In this document: in pieces, positions 1-10,726 of the stretch | Layout of the letters: each line of letters opens with the position of its first letter | Position numbering within the stretch: the first letter of the stretch is position 1 | Assembly (NCBI GenBank): GCA_027579435.1 | Contig: JANBPK010001060.1 | Coordinates: 1 to 64,000 of the forward strand | Reading direction: 5' to 3' | Length of the DNA: 64,000 bases | DNA from: Candolleomyces eurysporus | Lineage: Eukaryota > Basidiomycota > Agaricomycetes > Agaricales > Psathyrellaceae | Translations under genes and position numbers: made by a program | Notes under the pieces: generated by a model | Database searches by the model: none | What the model was told of the DNA's origin: nothing | The model's input: only the letters and a program-made list of their open reading frames with translations

Positions 1-2840
1 AGAACGCCCCAGCGATNTTTATGAAAGCAGAACCGGCAGAGCATCCAGTATCATCTCTGCTATGCTTCACAGCACGCTCCAAGCCAGACTCAGTCACGGA
101 ATGGACGAGTGGAGCTCCACATCTACTGCGCTCGAGGATGATGGCGTCTCATGAGGTCCGTGATGACCTCCCTGGGCGGGTCCTCCCCAGCGCCCAACAT
201 GACTTCGAGTTCGCAAAGATTATGGTCTTTTCGAAAGAACTTAACACCCAGCAAGTCAGAAAAGCTATAGCATACAGAGCAAAGTCAATATCTTACTAGC
301 ATCTATATAGCTAAGTTAAACGACACTTTGTCTTGTCGACTCCCACCCGCCAATGTCCAGGGGACCAAACTCACATCCACCGTCTAGCTCGGAGTGGAGA
401 TAGGGGGAACACAATGGAAAAGATCTAAAACCTTGATGCAGTTTGAAAGGCAATATGGTAGGCTTCTTTGAACGCTGGCAACTTACTACTCATTCTGATA
501 GAACTTCTGTTTGATACAATGGTTTGGACGTTCCAGTCCGGTATACGGGTACGGGTAACCAAAACACGGTGCACCTAGAAATAGATTGGGACCCAGGTTT
601 GAGTTTCTTCAGTGTAGGACACCGCAAGGTGAACGTAGACGGGTCGAAATCACGGTTCGAGATATCGGACGCAGCTGATTCGGAGTGAGTACCTGATCAG
701 ATATGGATAGGGGAGGACAGTGAACGATGTATTGTTTGGCGGTGGCTTGGGCTGTTGTAGAAACCACTGTCGCCCCTGAGGTCTCCATCCCCAGAAAGCG
801 CTTGGCGTGATCCTCGGCACTTTGGAATGGTTGGCTCAGGCGGGTAAGACTAATCATGCTAATGGCTCCAGGGCTGTCAAGTTCATTCAAGGATCGAGCG
901 AGTCGAGCGCCGGTTTATCTCGTTCTCGAGATGCCGGTAGGGACGATTCCGAGGCTGGCTGGGTGCGAACACGTGTTTTGGCAGCAGAAGACAAGCAAAG
1001 TTCGTCGAAACTGAATACACAGTCTTTCTTGTCGGAGCAACTCACTTCTTTGATGAGAAAGAGAGAAGGCAGCAGACCTTCAAAAAAGTGGAAGGTGCGT
1101 CGAAATTCCGTCAGATTCCAAAGTTTTGTCACTCGCGTTAAACACATTGCAAAGGCGCTGCTGTCTTCAGGCAGCCTTCTTCACGGGCATCAAGCACGTA
1201 AGTCGCAATATTAATCCCATCAGCCCCAAAACTTCTCGCAGCCTAGCGTGTGGTTGTCCCATGACTTCGATCCCAAACAATCTCGAAGGAAGAGGGTATC
1301 TCGCTCGCCAGGTGGCTACACCGGCTCACCTACCCGAGACCTCCCCTCACCTGGATGCTCCAGATCTTGCAACCACAACATATCCCGCCGATTCACATTG
1401 ATCAGAATGACGACCCATGGTGGCCATAAGTACACGGCTCACCAAAACTTCCACTAGAGCGCGGTACTTCGCCGTTGGTGTAAGCGCGAAAGAATCATGG
1501 CCCAAACCCGTACCCCCAGCAAAATCGTCGTTAAGCAAAAGACGACGGAATGGGTTTGGGTGTATTCGCAACCAGGGATATTATGGCTCGAGTCTGTACT
1601 CATCGAGGGACCGTACGTGATATTCCCCAGGGCCCCATAGGTTCTTGCTCACACGGAGAGAGTAATGAGGAAACCTTCCCGGAGCCAGCTTGACCAGATA
1701 GAAATTATGCAGGCGGAAAAACATGTATGTGACGTTGGTGGAGCGTTCAATGATTAGGAAAGGAAGGACCTAAGAAGCCTAAGATGGAGTGATATAGCAG
1801 CGGAGGCTTGGGATCAGGTTCACTGTAAGAAAGGAGGGCGTTTCGCAAACCGTGACGAAGGTCCGGGATTGTGACAACAAATCGACTTTTGTGGTCTTAC
1901 GGCGGGTTTGTTTTTGCCGGAAGTACAGTGTAGTCATTGGCCTGTATGTCCTTTGGGTATTAACTATATCTCCACCAGAAATATAAGCTGTAATATCTCG
2001 GGACTCATGAAGCATCGTGAAGGAGACAGAGAAGAAACAAAGACCTGTTTATCGTGGCTGTGCCAACCGGTCACAGTATGGAGTGAACACTGCGAAAGTC
2101 GATCAGTCTGTCGCATTGCCACAATATTTCACGGTCTGTGGGACCACCGCCTTCTTGCAGTGTCTATGCATCAAAGTGGCAATCGCAGGTTCTTCCCAGG
2201 AGACGGCATGCCTCCCTTGCAGCCAAATTAGTCGATATTTAAGTGCAACGGTGAAAGTAGCAGATGTGTCTCTACCGATAAAAGTGCAGAACTAATAACT
2301 GCCCACGCCCTAACGAACCTGCAGCGCCTGTGGTGAGCTGGGTGCATCCTTCCCCTAGTTCTACAGGTATCGAGATTCGCTCGTCGCGTTGCAAGACTCC
2401 TATCTATTTGGGAGACGCAGCTCATCTCCATCTCGCATTCTGAGATCACGGTGATCCTGGCTGACCAAAAAAGCATGACGGCTTTTGCCCGTAAAGCCTT
2501 CGCTTCGAGCTTTTCCTCTGAGCTTTCTGCCTTGTGTGCATGCAAACCATCTGTCCGTTACCTGCTATCTTCAGATAACAAAATAGAAGCCCTCAGAAAA
2601 GCTGCCTTAGCAAGATGCATAGACTAATGTAAAATGACGATTAAAAAACTAATCATATAACTAATACAGCAGTCTACTCAGTCTGAAAACGGAGGCACTA
2701 ATAACTGACATACTCAAAGGGACAGTCGAGGAGTTTGAAAGAATGGAGTTATGCCTGGTAAAAAGAAAGGTGAGTCGATCTCCATACGCCGGAACCACAA
2801 ATTCACTCACCCATTAGCGGCTGAGAGCGTGCTAATCTCT
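1..2840. other. Gene-poor stretch, no gene recognised
   Basis: Several short open frames exist on both strands (for example 807-1214 + and 1347-1571 -). None shows a recognisable domain, a consistent splice structure or similarity to the repeated blocks seen further right. I see no RNA gene. The stretch may be the downstream intergenic region of the cerato-platanin gene plus decayed sequence. Confidence 0.4.
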
Positions 2841-3317
2841 CTAGTTGAAACCACAGTCAAAAGCTGGGACAGACCGGATTTCAACCTCCACGTTGGCTGG
2901 GATGTTGTTGCGGTCAAAACCGGTCAACTCGAGGAACTTGCTGGTGCACAGCACGGCTTGGTTGGGGAGACCGCTATCCGTGACCGCGGTGAAGTATTCA
3001 GACCTTCCAGTTCCGGAGTACCAAACTTCGTAGCAGCCACCGCAATTGGTGGAATTGAACCCAACGCCGGGGAAGCCTCCGACAGCGGGGAAGCTTGGCA
3101 GAGAGGAAAGGGTGGAATAGCCCTTGGTGATCAGGCCGTTGGCTCCTGTGGAGCAGGAGACGGTGTTGAGGCTGCGGGTTGCAACACAGAGGCTATCGTC
3201 GTAGACGATGTTNGCGATGAGAGGAGGGCCACGGGAGGAGAGACTGGCGGCGTTGGTAGAGCCTGCCAGAAGAGTGGTGAGGACAGTGACAATAGTGAGA
3301 GCAGTGAGCTTGAACAT
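2841..3317 (-). CDS. Cerato-platanin family secreted protein
   Basis: Single-exon gene of about 158 aa. The start is the ATG at 3317: the residues right after it (MFKLTALTIVTVL...) form a typical signal peptide of about 24 residues, while ten upstream in-frame residues do not belong to it. The mature part shows the family pattern: a YDD segment, then SRSLNTVSCSTGANGLITKG, then NCGGCYEVWYSG, and a final cysteine near the C-terminus (DCGF). Members are small secreted double-psi beta-barrel proteins of the fungal wall and medium. They are related to expansins, bind chitin oligomers and often elicit plant defences. The mature chain has six cysteines (SLCV, VSCS, CGGC, VLCT, DCGF), whereas the classical family has four, so an extra disulfide is possible. 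One ambiguous base (3213) falls in a codon without breaking the frame. A TATA-like box lies about 90 bp upstream. Confidence 0.88.
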   Translation of the reverse strand: MFKLTALTIVTVLTTLLAGSTNAASLSSRGPPLIXNIVYDDSLCVATRSLNTVSCSTGANGLITKGYSTLSSLPSFPAVGGFPGVGFNSTNCGGCYEVWYSGTGRSEYFTAVTDSGLPNQAVLCTSKFLELTGFDRNNIPANVEVEIRSVPAFDCGFN

Positions 3318-3402
3318 GGCTAGAAGAGAAGATTGGTTGTGTGACACTTGGTAGGTGCAAAATTGTTTGAACTATAGAATTTGGAGCCCAACCAAGAGAC
3401 TC

Positions 3403-3408
3403 TTTATA
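3403..3408 (-). promoter_or_regulatory. TATA box of the cerato-platanin gene
   Basis: On the minus strand the sequence reads TATAAAG, about 85-90 bp upstream of the ATG at 3317, at a sensible distance for a fungal core promoter. This is inferred from position and motif only. Confidence 0.5.
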
Positions 3409-3419
3409 CCCCCAGACGA

Positions 3420-5330
3420 AGCTGTCTTGTCTTGTTTGTTCAAGCTCGATGAGGCCCCGAACTCGATGGAACGTTAGGAGGGGCAGGTAAATAACGTTAG
3501 TACGGGCAGTGATTTACCTAACTAGCTTGATAATTGCAGATATGTTGAGCCCCATTCTCGATAACCCCACGACGACATGACCTTTCGCGTTTAAGCTGAG
3601 AATGCTGGCGTCTCCTCGCCGGCCATCCGTCACGTAAACGCCACACGTTTGACAGATTCGTCGAGACAAAGATCTTCGTGTAGGGCCTATAGTCCCTGCC
3701 TCAACTGCTGCCCTCGCTTGTCGCTTGCCCTGAGCTATTGAGGGAGAGCGATAACCTCTAGATGTGTCGCGGACTTGANAAGCCCACTTCTTACCGCGAT
3801 CGACGGTGATTCTCGAAGAATCGCAGGTGTCAGAAAGTCAGTTCAATTTACCCATATGGTTTGTCGCCGTTCGCCCCGCCGTTAGTCCGTATCGGGCTGT
3901 ACGGTACCCAGCACTAGGACGGTAGGATTAGTTCACCTGCCAGTTGTCGCCTGATGCTTGGAAACTATTGTCTGTCCGAAACAGTCCGAAAGGCAATGAT
4001 TATTATTGAAAGGATTCGTAAGTGGGTTTGTGAAACTGATCCCTTTTTTTTCATGAGATTCTAACGTTATCATGTCAGTACGTACGATGCCGATATCTAG
4101 CTTTTGAAATAGGTGGCTGCTCGGGCTCACCTAAGGCCTCCAAGATACTTCCTACTTGAGGAATTCGATCACCAACTTTGGGATACAATGATTGTGAAAC
4201 CGCACCCGAGACCTATCGCCAAGAACAGAGTCTAAGCAAAGCGTATCGGTACATGCGATGTGTTTAATGCCTCGTTATTATCTCCGATGGGCACAGCGAT
4301 GGTTGGGAAGATATCAAGGTGTAATGTCGGGAATATCTCGGTTTGTTTCGTCCACGCCCATCGTTAATGCAGCCCTTGTGAGATGACTATCGCTCAAACT
4401 GATTTTGATTTTGATACAGCCTCAATCTATGGGTCAGCTTCCTAGTAAGCCAAGCCGCTTCTTACATCATGCCTCTCTCAAGAGGACGGCATCACGAAGA
4501 TTCCGAGCTCACACCGAATCCCCATTTTGAGCCGATGTACGTTGGATTATGAAAAGTGTACCTGGCGGCTATTAGAGACTCCAGCTCAGCAGTGAGCCCT
4601 GCTCTGGAGAGGATTAAACACTGACTACGCACAGTGTCTAAATGGTGAGATGTTCTCCTGATGGAAATGACTTTTCTTCTAATGTACACGCCATACATTA
4701 CTGCCATATCCAATTGCACGTCACCAGACACTTGTTTGGAGCGAAGGCTATCCCATGCCTCTCTGCGAACGATCGAATTTTACATTTCGTTTTTCTGCCA
4801 TGTCGGTGGGAGACCGGAAACGCAAACTTGAGCTCTATCTCGTTTGTATCTCACAGGGCACTTAGCCCTCCTCACGATCGATTCATGTACCAACTCTGGT
4901 AGAGCGAGTAGCTTAGCCGCTCTGACCTCCACTTCAAAGACACCGGTTCCCAGCAGTCTTCAATATTTGGAATTGCGCGAGGTTAGGACAGGAGGCTAAC
5001 CTTGCACTCTCAACAAGATGTGACCAATCTGTTCAACGCATACCAGACCGAGAAGATCGAATAAGATCGAGATTGAGTGCAGCTTTGCATACTCTACTAC
5101 TGGGTGGCGCGCCAACTGCTGGGCCAGGACTTTCTCGCACTAACAATGTTCAACCATCCGTGCGGAAATGTAACAAGAGAAGGAATGCTACTTTTGCAAC
5201 TCATACATGTAGAGCAATGGCCATATCGCCTACGCTAAGAACGAGAACATAGATTTTTGAACCAATAAGAGCATAATCCGAATAGTACCGTACCAAGAAG
5301 AGGATAAAGCATTGGAAGACCAAAAGGAAC
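3420..5330. other. No gene recognised
   Basis: Open frames here are short and overlap on both strands (for example 4492-4731 - and 4642-4902 +) and carry no recognisable motif. The part next to 3420 is the presumed promoter region of the cerato-platanin gene. One ambiguous base is at 3779. Confidence 0.35.
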
Positions 5331-5336
5331 CAAAGA

Positions 5337-5790
5337 CTAACGACCGGACATTCCGAAACTTCGAACACTTCCGCCATCTTCATGGACGAATACATTATGA
5401 GAGGGAGGAGAAAGTGAGCGTGGAGGAGACGCAGCAGGTGCAGCTGTATCAAGGAAAGGATCCTCCGCTTCCATAACACGCGTCGAAACAGTAGGCGTTT
5501 CAGTGTTCCTGTAGCGTAGAGGTTGCCCAACAAAGGGATTTGGGGACGGCCCACCCGCTGGACGATCATCATAAGACGGGGAAGAATACACTGATGGCGA
5601 TCCGCCAGTCAAGGTTTCAGAGGGGCGGTTTGACTCTTCGTCACGGTAGGATTGCCTTCGCCAATTGAACCGTCTATCTGGATCTTCCTTTCTGTCGGAA
5701 GATCGGCTACGCATGTCCTCAAAATCGCTTGGCAGTACTTCAGACGTAAATCCCGAGGTGGCATCATTGCCACCGTTGCTCTTAATGGTC
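5337..5790 (-). pseudogene. C-terminal fragment of a Ser/Pro-rich protein
   Basis: An open frame of about 150 codons ends at a stop at 5337. It is rich in Ser, Pro, Asp and Arg and closes with a tail VFVHEDGGSVRSFGMSGR. Hydrophilic tails of this style are common at the cytoplasmic ends of basidiomycete membrane proteins. The frame runs upstream straight into the plus-strand aconitase relic (from about 5765), with no start codon, signal peptide or membrane segment of its own. I therefore read it as the end of a gene cut by the rearrangement that brought in the aconitase piece. I do not recognise the parent gene. It could also be a chance open frame. Confidence 0.4.
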
Positions 5791-6905
5791 GGATTGCGGA
5801 ATGCGGGCATCGTTCTTGCCAACACCTGCGGTCCTTGTATCGGTCAATGGGATGGGCAGGATGTCAAGAAGGACGAGAACAACACTAGTGCGTCTTCTTT
5901 GTACTCGGGTACTCATCCAACCCTTCTTGCTGACTTGTGATCCAGTCATCCCTTCTCACAAGCGAAACTTCACCGTTCCTTAACCCGCCACCTATGCCTT
6001 TGTCGCATTCCCCGAAATGACCACCGCTTTGGAGTTCACTGGAAGGGCACCTTCAACCGCTTGACGGACAGCTGATGTCCCCTCTGGCTATGACCATGTC
6101 GAGCTCTCCTTCCAACCTCCCCCTGAAGACCGCACCATCATCAACGTCGCCATCGACTGCAAGAGCGACCGTCTCCAGCTCTGGACTGGCGCACCCACCG
6201 ACTTCCCAATCCTCATGAAAATCGAGGGCAAGTACACAAGCGGTCATGTCCCTGCCGGGGGCCCTGGTACAAGTACCGTGGATATTTTGATAACATCTTT
6301 CGCGAGGTATCATCATCTTCCACTGAGCTCGTAGTCCGTTGCTAACCCCTTTACAGAGAACCGTGCGATTGGTGCTATCGGCTTCGAGAACAACGAGGCT
6401 AACGACGTCAAGAATCAGATTACTGGCAAGTACGGCGCAATTCCGAGTCCTCAAACCACGGCCTACTACATACCGTGACTGTGGCATCAAGTGGGTCGTC
6501 ACGCGTCATCGGTGACCACAATTATGGCGAAGATTCTTCCCGTGAGCGCACTACTTTCGAGCCCCGATTCCTTAGTGGTCTCGCCATCATCTGTTACCCG
6601 CATCTTCACTTCTATTCACGAGACCAACATGAAGAAGCGGGTTATCCTTGCTCTCACTTTCGTTGAACCTACCGACTACAACAAGATTCAGCACAACGAT
6701 ATCATTGAGATTGTGGCTTGGACACCTTTGCTCGTGGCAAGAACTTGACCCTCGTCGCCAAGCATGAGGATGGCATCAAGGATGTTCGTACCTCGCAGAC
6801 GTCGTTCTTTTGATACTAGACTCGATGCTGATTTTTCCTGTTTTATAGTAGATTCCCTTGGCCCACACTTTCAATGAAGACTGGATTGAATGGTGCAAGC
6901 CGAAG
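5765..6905 (+). pseudogene. Aconitase 3'-half relic A
   Basis: Translation in shifting frames gives the C-terminal part of mitochondrial-type aconitate hydratase (citrate/isocitrate isomerisation in the TCA cycle). It begins near [18 protein letters not shown], which carries the CGPC cysteines that bind the 4Fe-4S cluster. It then passes the DHNYGEDSSRE and ARIHETN-like stretches and ends with HTFNEDWIEW at 6863-6893. The exon/intron layout is still visible: a short intron follows KKDENNT (about 5884-5943), another precedes NRAIGAIGFENN (about 6307-6357), and a third precedes the last exon (about 6789-6848). Stops and frameshifts between these pieces, and the missing N-terminal half, rule out function. 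It is the leftmost of the aconitase relics in the array. Confidence 0.8.
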
Positions 6906-7184
6906 CCGCCTCTGTGCCTCTCCGCTATGTCTGCACTGGCCGCACATTGGAATGACTCCTTCCAACTTGCGGTGGGCTTGTTGGTATCGCATCTTCGCAC
7001 TCCCTAGCGCCCTAATTCTTCTTTGTTCTGTTTACGACTCCTGAAGAAATGCTGGCTTGTGTTTGCCTATCTAGAGCCGCCTACTTCTCCATGTTAACGT
7101 TTCAATCTCCAGTTTCTTGTTCAGTAACGTACATACAATAATGAATATCGGTCTAGAACGACTAGCCCACTGCTATTCAAGACT

Positions 7185-7263
7185 CAAATATCTTGCTGGA
7201 GCGTATCTACACCATTTCGAGCAGAAGCGCGGCGTGGAAGCTCTCGATGAAGTGCCAGAGTTG
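7185..7263 (+). pseudogene. Short 3' relic of a NACHT-TPR gene
   Basis: One frame reads KYLAGAYLHHFEQKRGVEALDE. This matches the last TPR unit of the large genes of this array (for example LAQAYLSQFEQDGAVEVLDE near the end of the copy at 60790). Nothing else of the NLR gene is left on either side. It lies just 3' of aconitase relic A, so an entire NLR gene body appears to have been deleted from this unit. Confidence 0.6.
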
Positions 7264-7479
7264 CATTAGTTGCATTGAAGGCAGAATTACCTACGTCCGA
7301 GTCGAAATGATCAGAAGGATAAACGCATGAACAGCCGTTGGTTTTTCAGAACAGGTCCTTCCAAGTCAAGAAATACTATTCCATTATGTACCTACATGCG
7401 ACTCGGAGTTGCGGTAGAGGTAAATGACCCCTGGCCAAATGATTGGCGTGTCCTCCTACAAAATTTATTGGGTTCATTG

Positions 7480-8975
7480 AGGAGATGCTAGACGAAGGCA
7501 TAGTATTGTACCCACACTGTTCAGGATTCCGGGATAGGCGAACCCTTCTCCCGAGTTTTTGCAGCGCATCAAAGCCTAATCTTCGATCGTCGCGGTTGAC
7601 TGCTCTCCAAGAGTCCGTGCTTGTGCTTCTCGGGTTCTGTGGATTACTTGCTTGAGCCCCCCGGGCAACTGAGAGCAACAAAGGTAAGGACATGGTGATA
7701 GATCGATAGGATGGATACGAACATGGCTCGATGAACACATTGACATCTCGATCTCGATCTCGGAAGACCCAGGCAACCGCTGCTTGAGCAAGTATTCAGG
7801 AGAATGAGCGAGTGTTGACTCCATAACTCGGCCCTTCATCCCTTCCGGGTCCTTTCCGTCCCATTTTCCCTGGACCATCGCTACTTCTACTCGTGTAGTA
7901 TGCGGTGCTTCGACGAACATCTCTCTCCATCCCGTAAATCCAAACATAGCCTACAACTCGGTGATCAATATTAATCACCGTGCAACCTCCAGATTCGCCG
8001 AGATGAGTAACGCTTCCGTCGGTACATCGTTGTCATCTGGTGAGATGGAGGATGGCGAGACTGGCTCGAGTCGGCAATGTGCGTAAGGCAACATCGAACG
8101 AGAGTGATAAGGAACGACGAGTGCGCTCCGAGCCCAGACGTTCAGCTCAACATTGATACTGCCCTCAGCCCTTGAGGTTTAGTCTTGGCGATGTCTGGGA
8201 GTTGGCTAATCGTGAAAAATGGGTGACGTGGAAACGGATTCCTCTCCCATCGATGACGAACGAGTGAGTATGGGGGTATGCAGCACGCATACCAGGGATG
8301 TGGACGTGAGAGGCGGAAGGGTAAAGCGTTTGATCTAAGTAATCTGGGAGGACGGTTGCTGACTATCGTCTTGCCCGATTGTGATGGAATACGGGAGGCT
8401 GGAGCTTCTGCTGACGAGGTCGATAGTCATTGGCACTTGCGGGTGGACCTGAAATTTAGAAGTTTAGTGATGAGATCTGCAAAGAAAAAAGGTCAGCGAT
8501 GAGGTTTGAATGGAAGAGATAGTTTTAATAACCGTTGGCGGTACCAGATTCACGTGCAACTCACTGGATAGGTAGAGATTGCTCCAAGAACCGATAGAAA
8601 CCATCCCAGGTATACAGTGCAAGATTCCAGCACAACTGTCCGATTACGAGCGTGCGGGAGTCGGTTGGCTGATGAGTCTTGGGGGCGAGGACGGCGCGAG
8701 ATTAGGTGCTGCGAAGAAACTCGAGACGCGAGTTCGGAGCGCAAAGGGGGGCAGGTCACGCATATCAGCCTGATATCGATTCTCGTTTGGCAAGATCAGT
8801 TCGACTGGCAAGAGCCGGCGTAAAGGAAAGACCTGCTCCGTCTTTGTTTGGCGCCCGCCGCCAAGCGGTGTTGCCAAACATCCGGCCTCAAGTCCGACCT
8901 CTCCAGGCTCCAATCAACCGGCAGTCTTGGTCACTTGTCTTCCGATAGCTTGTTGCTCAGATTTGTCTACAGAAC
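7480..8975 (+). repeat. Two-copy duplicated block, copy 1
   Basis: This block of about 1.5 kb is a diverged copy of about 29790-31345. Shared landmarks include the stretches at 7575-7640 and 29880-29945 (TCTTCGATCGTCGCGGTTGA...), 8285-8330 and 30693-30735, and 8845-8890 and 31220-31265. No coding sequence is recognised in either copy. Both copies run directly into the start of an aconitase relic, so the block is part of the same ancestral unit and was lost or replaced in the other units. Confidence 0.7.
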
Positions 8976-8981
8976 CTCTCA

Positions 8982-9592
8982 GAATTGGAGCCCACTTCAA
9001 CGGTCCCTTTACGCGCGATCTTCCAAGTTGGCGGATTCGATGAGACGAACAAGAACGGCTGGCTTCGAGTCGGTCCCATTGGTTGGTGCACCAACTCGTA
9101 CGACGACATGGCCCGTTCTTTTTCCATCATCAAGCAAGCCAAGGTACTTGGCCTCGACTTCAAGAGAGGAGAGACTCCGGGATTCGAGCAATTTCATGCC
9201 ATTACTACTCGTGTCGGTCAGATTGAGGACTTTGGGGGCGCTGGTGCCATCATCGCTTGCGGTCCTTGCATCGGCCAAACGTCAAGAAGGGCGAGAAAAA
9301 CACTAGTGCGTCATCCCTGTAGTTTTATCATTTCTCATGCTGACTTGTGATGCAGTCGTCCCTCCTTACAACCGTAACTTCACCAGCCGTCCACTGCCTT
9401 CGTCGCATCCCCCGACATCACTGTGACCGCTTTGGCGTTTTCTGAAAACTCACCTTCAACCCCTTGACCTCGACGGGTACGCTCACCGGTGCTGAGGACA
9501 AGCCCTTCAAGTTCAAGGCTCCTTGTAGTTATGACCATGGCGAGAACACCTTCCAACCTCTTCACAAAGACCGTGCCAGCGTATTCCGAGTA
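8982..9592 (+). pseudogene. Aconitase 3'-half relic B
   Basis: The similarity starts at ELEPxxNGPF (8982) and includes WCTNSYDDMARS, QAKVLGLDFK, GQIEDFGGAGAIIACGPCIGQ, the short intron after KKGEKNT (about 9302-9355), and ends near GENTFQPLHKDRASV (9541-9590). A 121-codon stretch (8985-9350) is unbroken in one frame, so this copy is less decayed than others, but the rest is frameshifted and the last third is missing. It keeps the two cluster cysteines of CGPCIG. It lies between the duplicated block and the upstream region of the first NACHT-TPR gene. Confidence 0.8.
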
Positions 9593-10726
9593 GTTCATGC
9601 TGTGGCGGGCTTGCTTGGCATCGCATCATCTCTTCTTCTTCCCTCGTCTTTTATCTCTCGCTGTCACACACACAGACTCTCTCTGGCATTCTTAACTTTC
9701 ATTTGCTTTGTTTACGACCCCTGGAGCTAGAGGCGCTTGCCTCTCCTGCATCTGAACGTTCCTTCATCTAGCTTCTGGTTCCTTGCTCCGTGTAATGATC
9801 TAGTGTCCAAGGAAATGGATATTGCTTTGGGACTACCTATGATCAATGGATTCCTGCACTCAGGATACACCAGTGCGCCTCTTTCTTCCAACGCAGCTCG
9901 ATCGAACGGGCGTAAAAGTGTGGTAAAGTTCATCACTATCCAAATGTTCTAACGTCAGCCATGTTCTCGTACTCATGGAAGAAGCTCGGGCGCTGATCTC
10001 GTTGGGTCGAGTTTGGGACGCCGCAATGTAGCTCAGAGGTTTTGCCATTGGGGCTCAGTAGTAATTAGGTGAGTCTCTGTCTCTCTGATCCACGGCCATC
10101 GTGCTGATTTAGTATGATACCAAATTTCTTCGCTTCGTTGCAGGCAATAGACTTTGGCCTCAAAATAGGATTGGGGTATCGGGTAAGTCTTTGATCGTCG
10201 TCCGATCTTGAGCTCACGCTAATTGTGCGTGATTAAAGACGGTCGCTACTTCTACGCAGCTGCGAGGCTATCAACCTCTTCACGAATCAGATTGAATTTC
10301 GAAAATGAAAGGGCGTCGAGACACGATGCACTTGTGAGGAACGCCCAGGTCGGAGATGTCCGAATATCAAGAACAGGCTGGGCTCAAATGACTGCGATGC
10401 TCAAGCTGTGTGCTCGAGGACAAGAACAGAACCATATTCGTCGTACCCTTGCGTTCCTATTTTCATGTCAAGTCTCCATCTTTGACTTACTGAGCTTCAA
10501 TGTGCTGAAGGGACCCAGCTTCATTCGTACGTGACCAGTTACACTGCGTATGCAACGACTGACGATGATATGGTACGCACAGCATTTCGCTGGATTACGG
10601 GCGTCTATCGAGCATCACAGCCCATCTTAATTTGGCTGCTTGCGCACGGACACCGCATGCCCAACCTGTGTTAAGGGTTGGTTTGGGAAAGTCCACTGCT
10701 TGCTTCCTCCCTTCATCCCCCACACA
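9593..10726 (+). other. Upstream region of NLR gene 1 with array-specific blocks
   Basis: No intact gene is recognised. Three blocks recur in other units. Around 9985-10045 is a GCGCTGATCTCGTTGGG-type block shared with 16705, 24495 and 38757. Around 10290-10440 is a block with a remnant reading QEQAG-EMIAVLKLCA in other copies. At 10555-10726 is a proximal block with the landmark ATTTCGCTGGATTACGGGCG, present just upstream of the other large NLR genes. The last is the best candidate for a shared promoter and 5' UTR. Confidence 0.5.

Noticed and set aside
807..1214. 135-codon plus-strand frame as a gene
   Set aside because: No domain, no signal peptide, and an overlapping minus-strand frame of similar size; coding bias is not evident.
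5201..5572. Hydrophobic 123-codon minus-strand frame resembling a membrane protein
   Set aside because: It lies in another frame over the Ser/Pro-rich fragment and has no start context or family motif; hydrophobicity follows from base composition.
8848..9306. Open frame of 152 codons overlapping aconitase relic B
   Set aside because: The aconitase similarity is in another frame of the same strand (8985-9350); this frame has no domain and is a shadow.
8985..9350. A functional small aconitase-like protein
   Set aside because: It is only a middle piece: no N-terminal half, no third cluster cysteine region, no C-terminal domain, and frameshifts follow directly.
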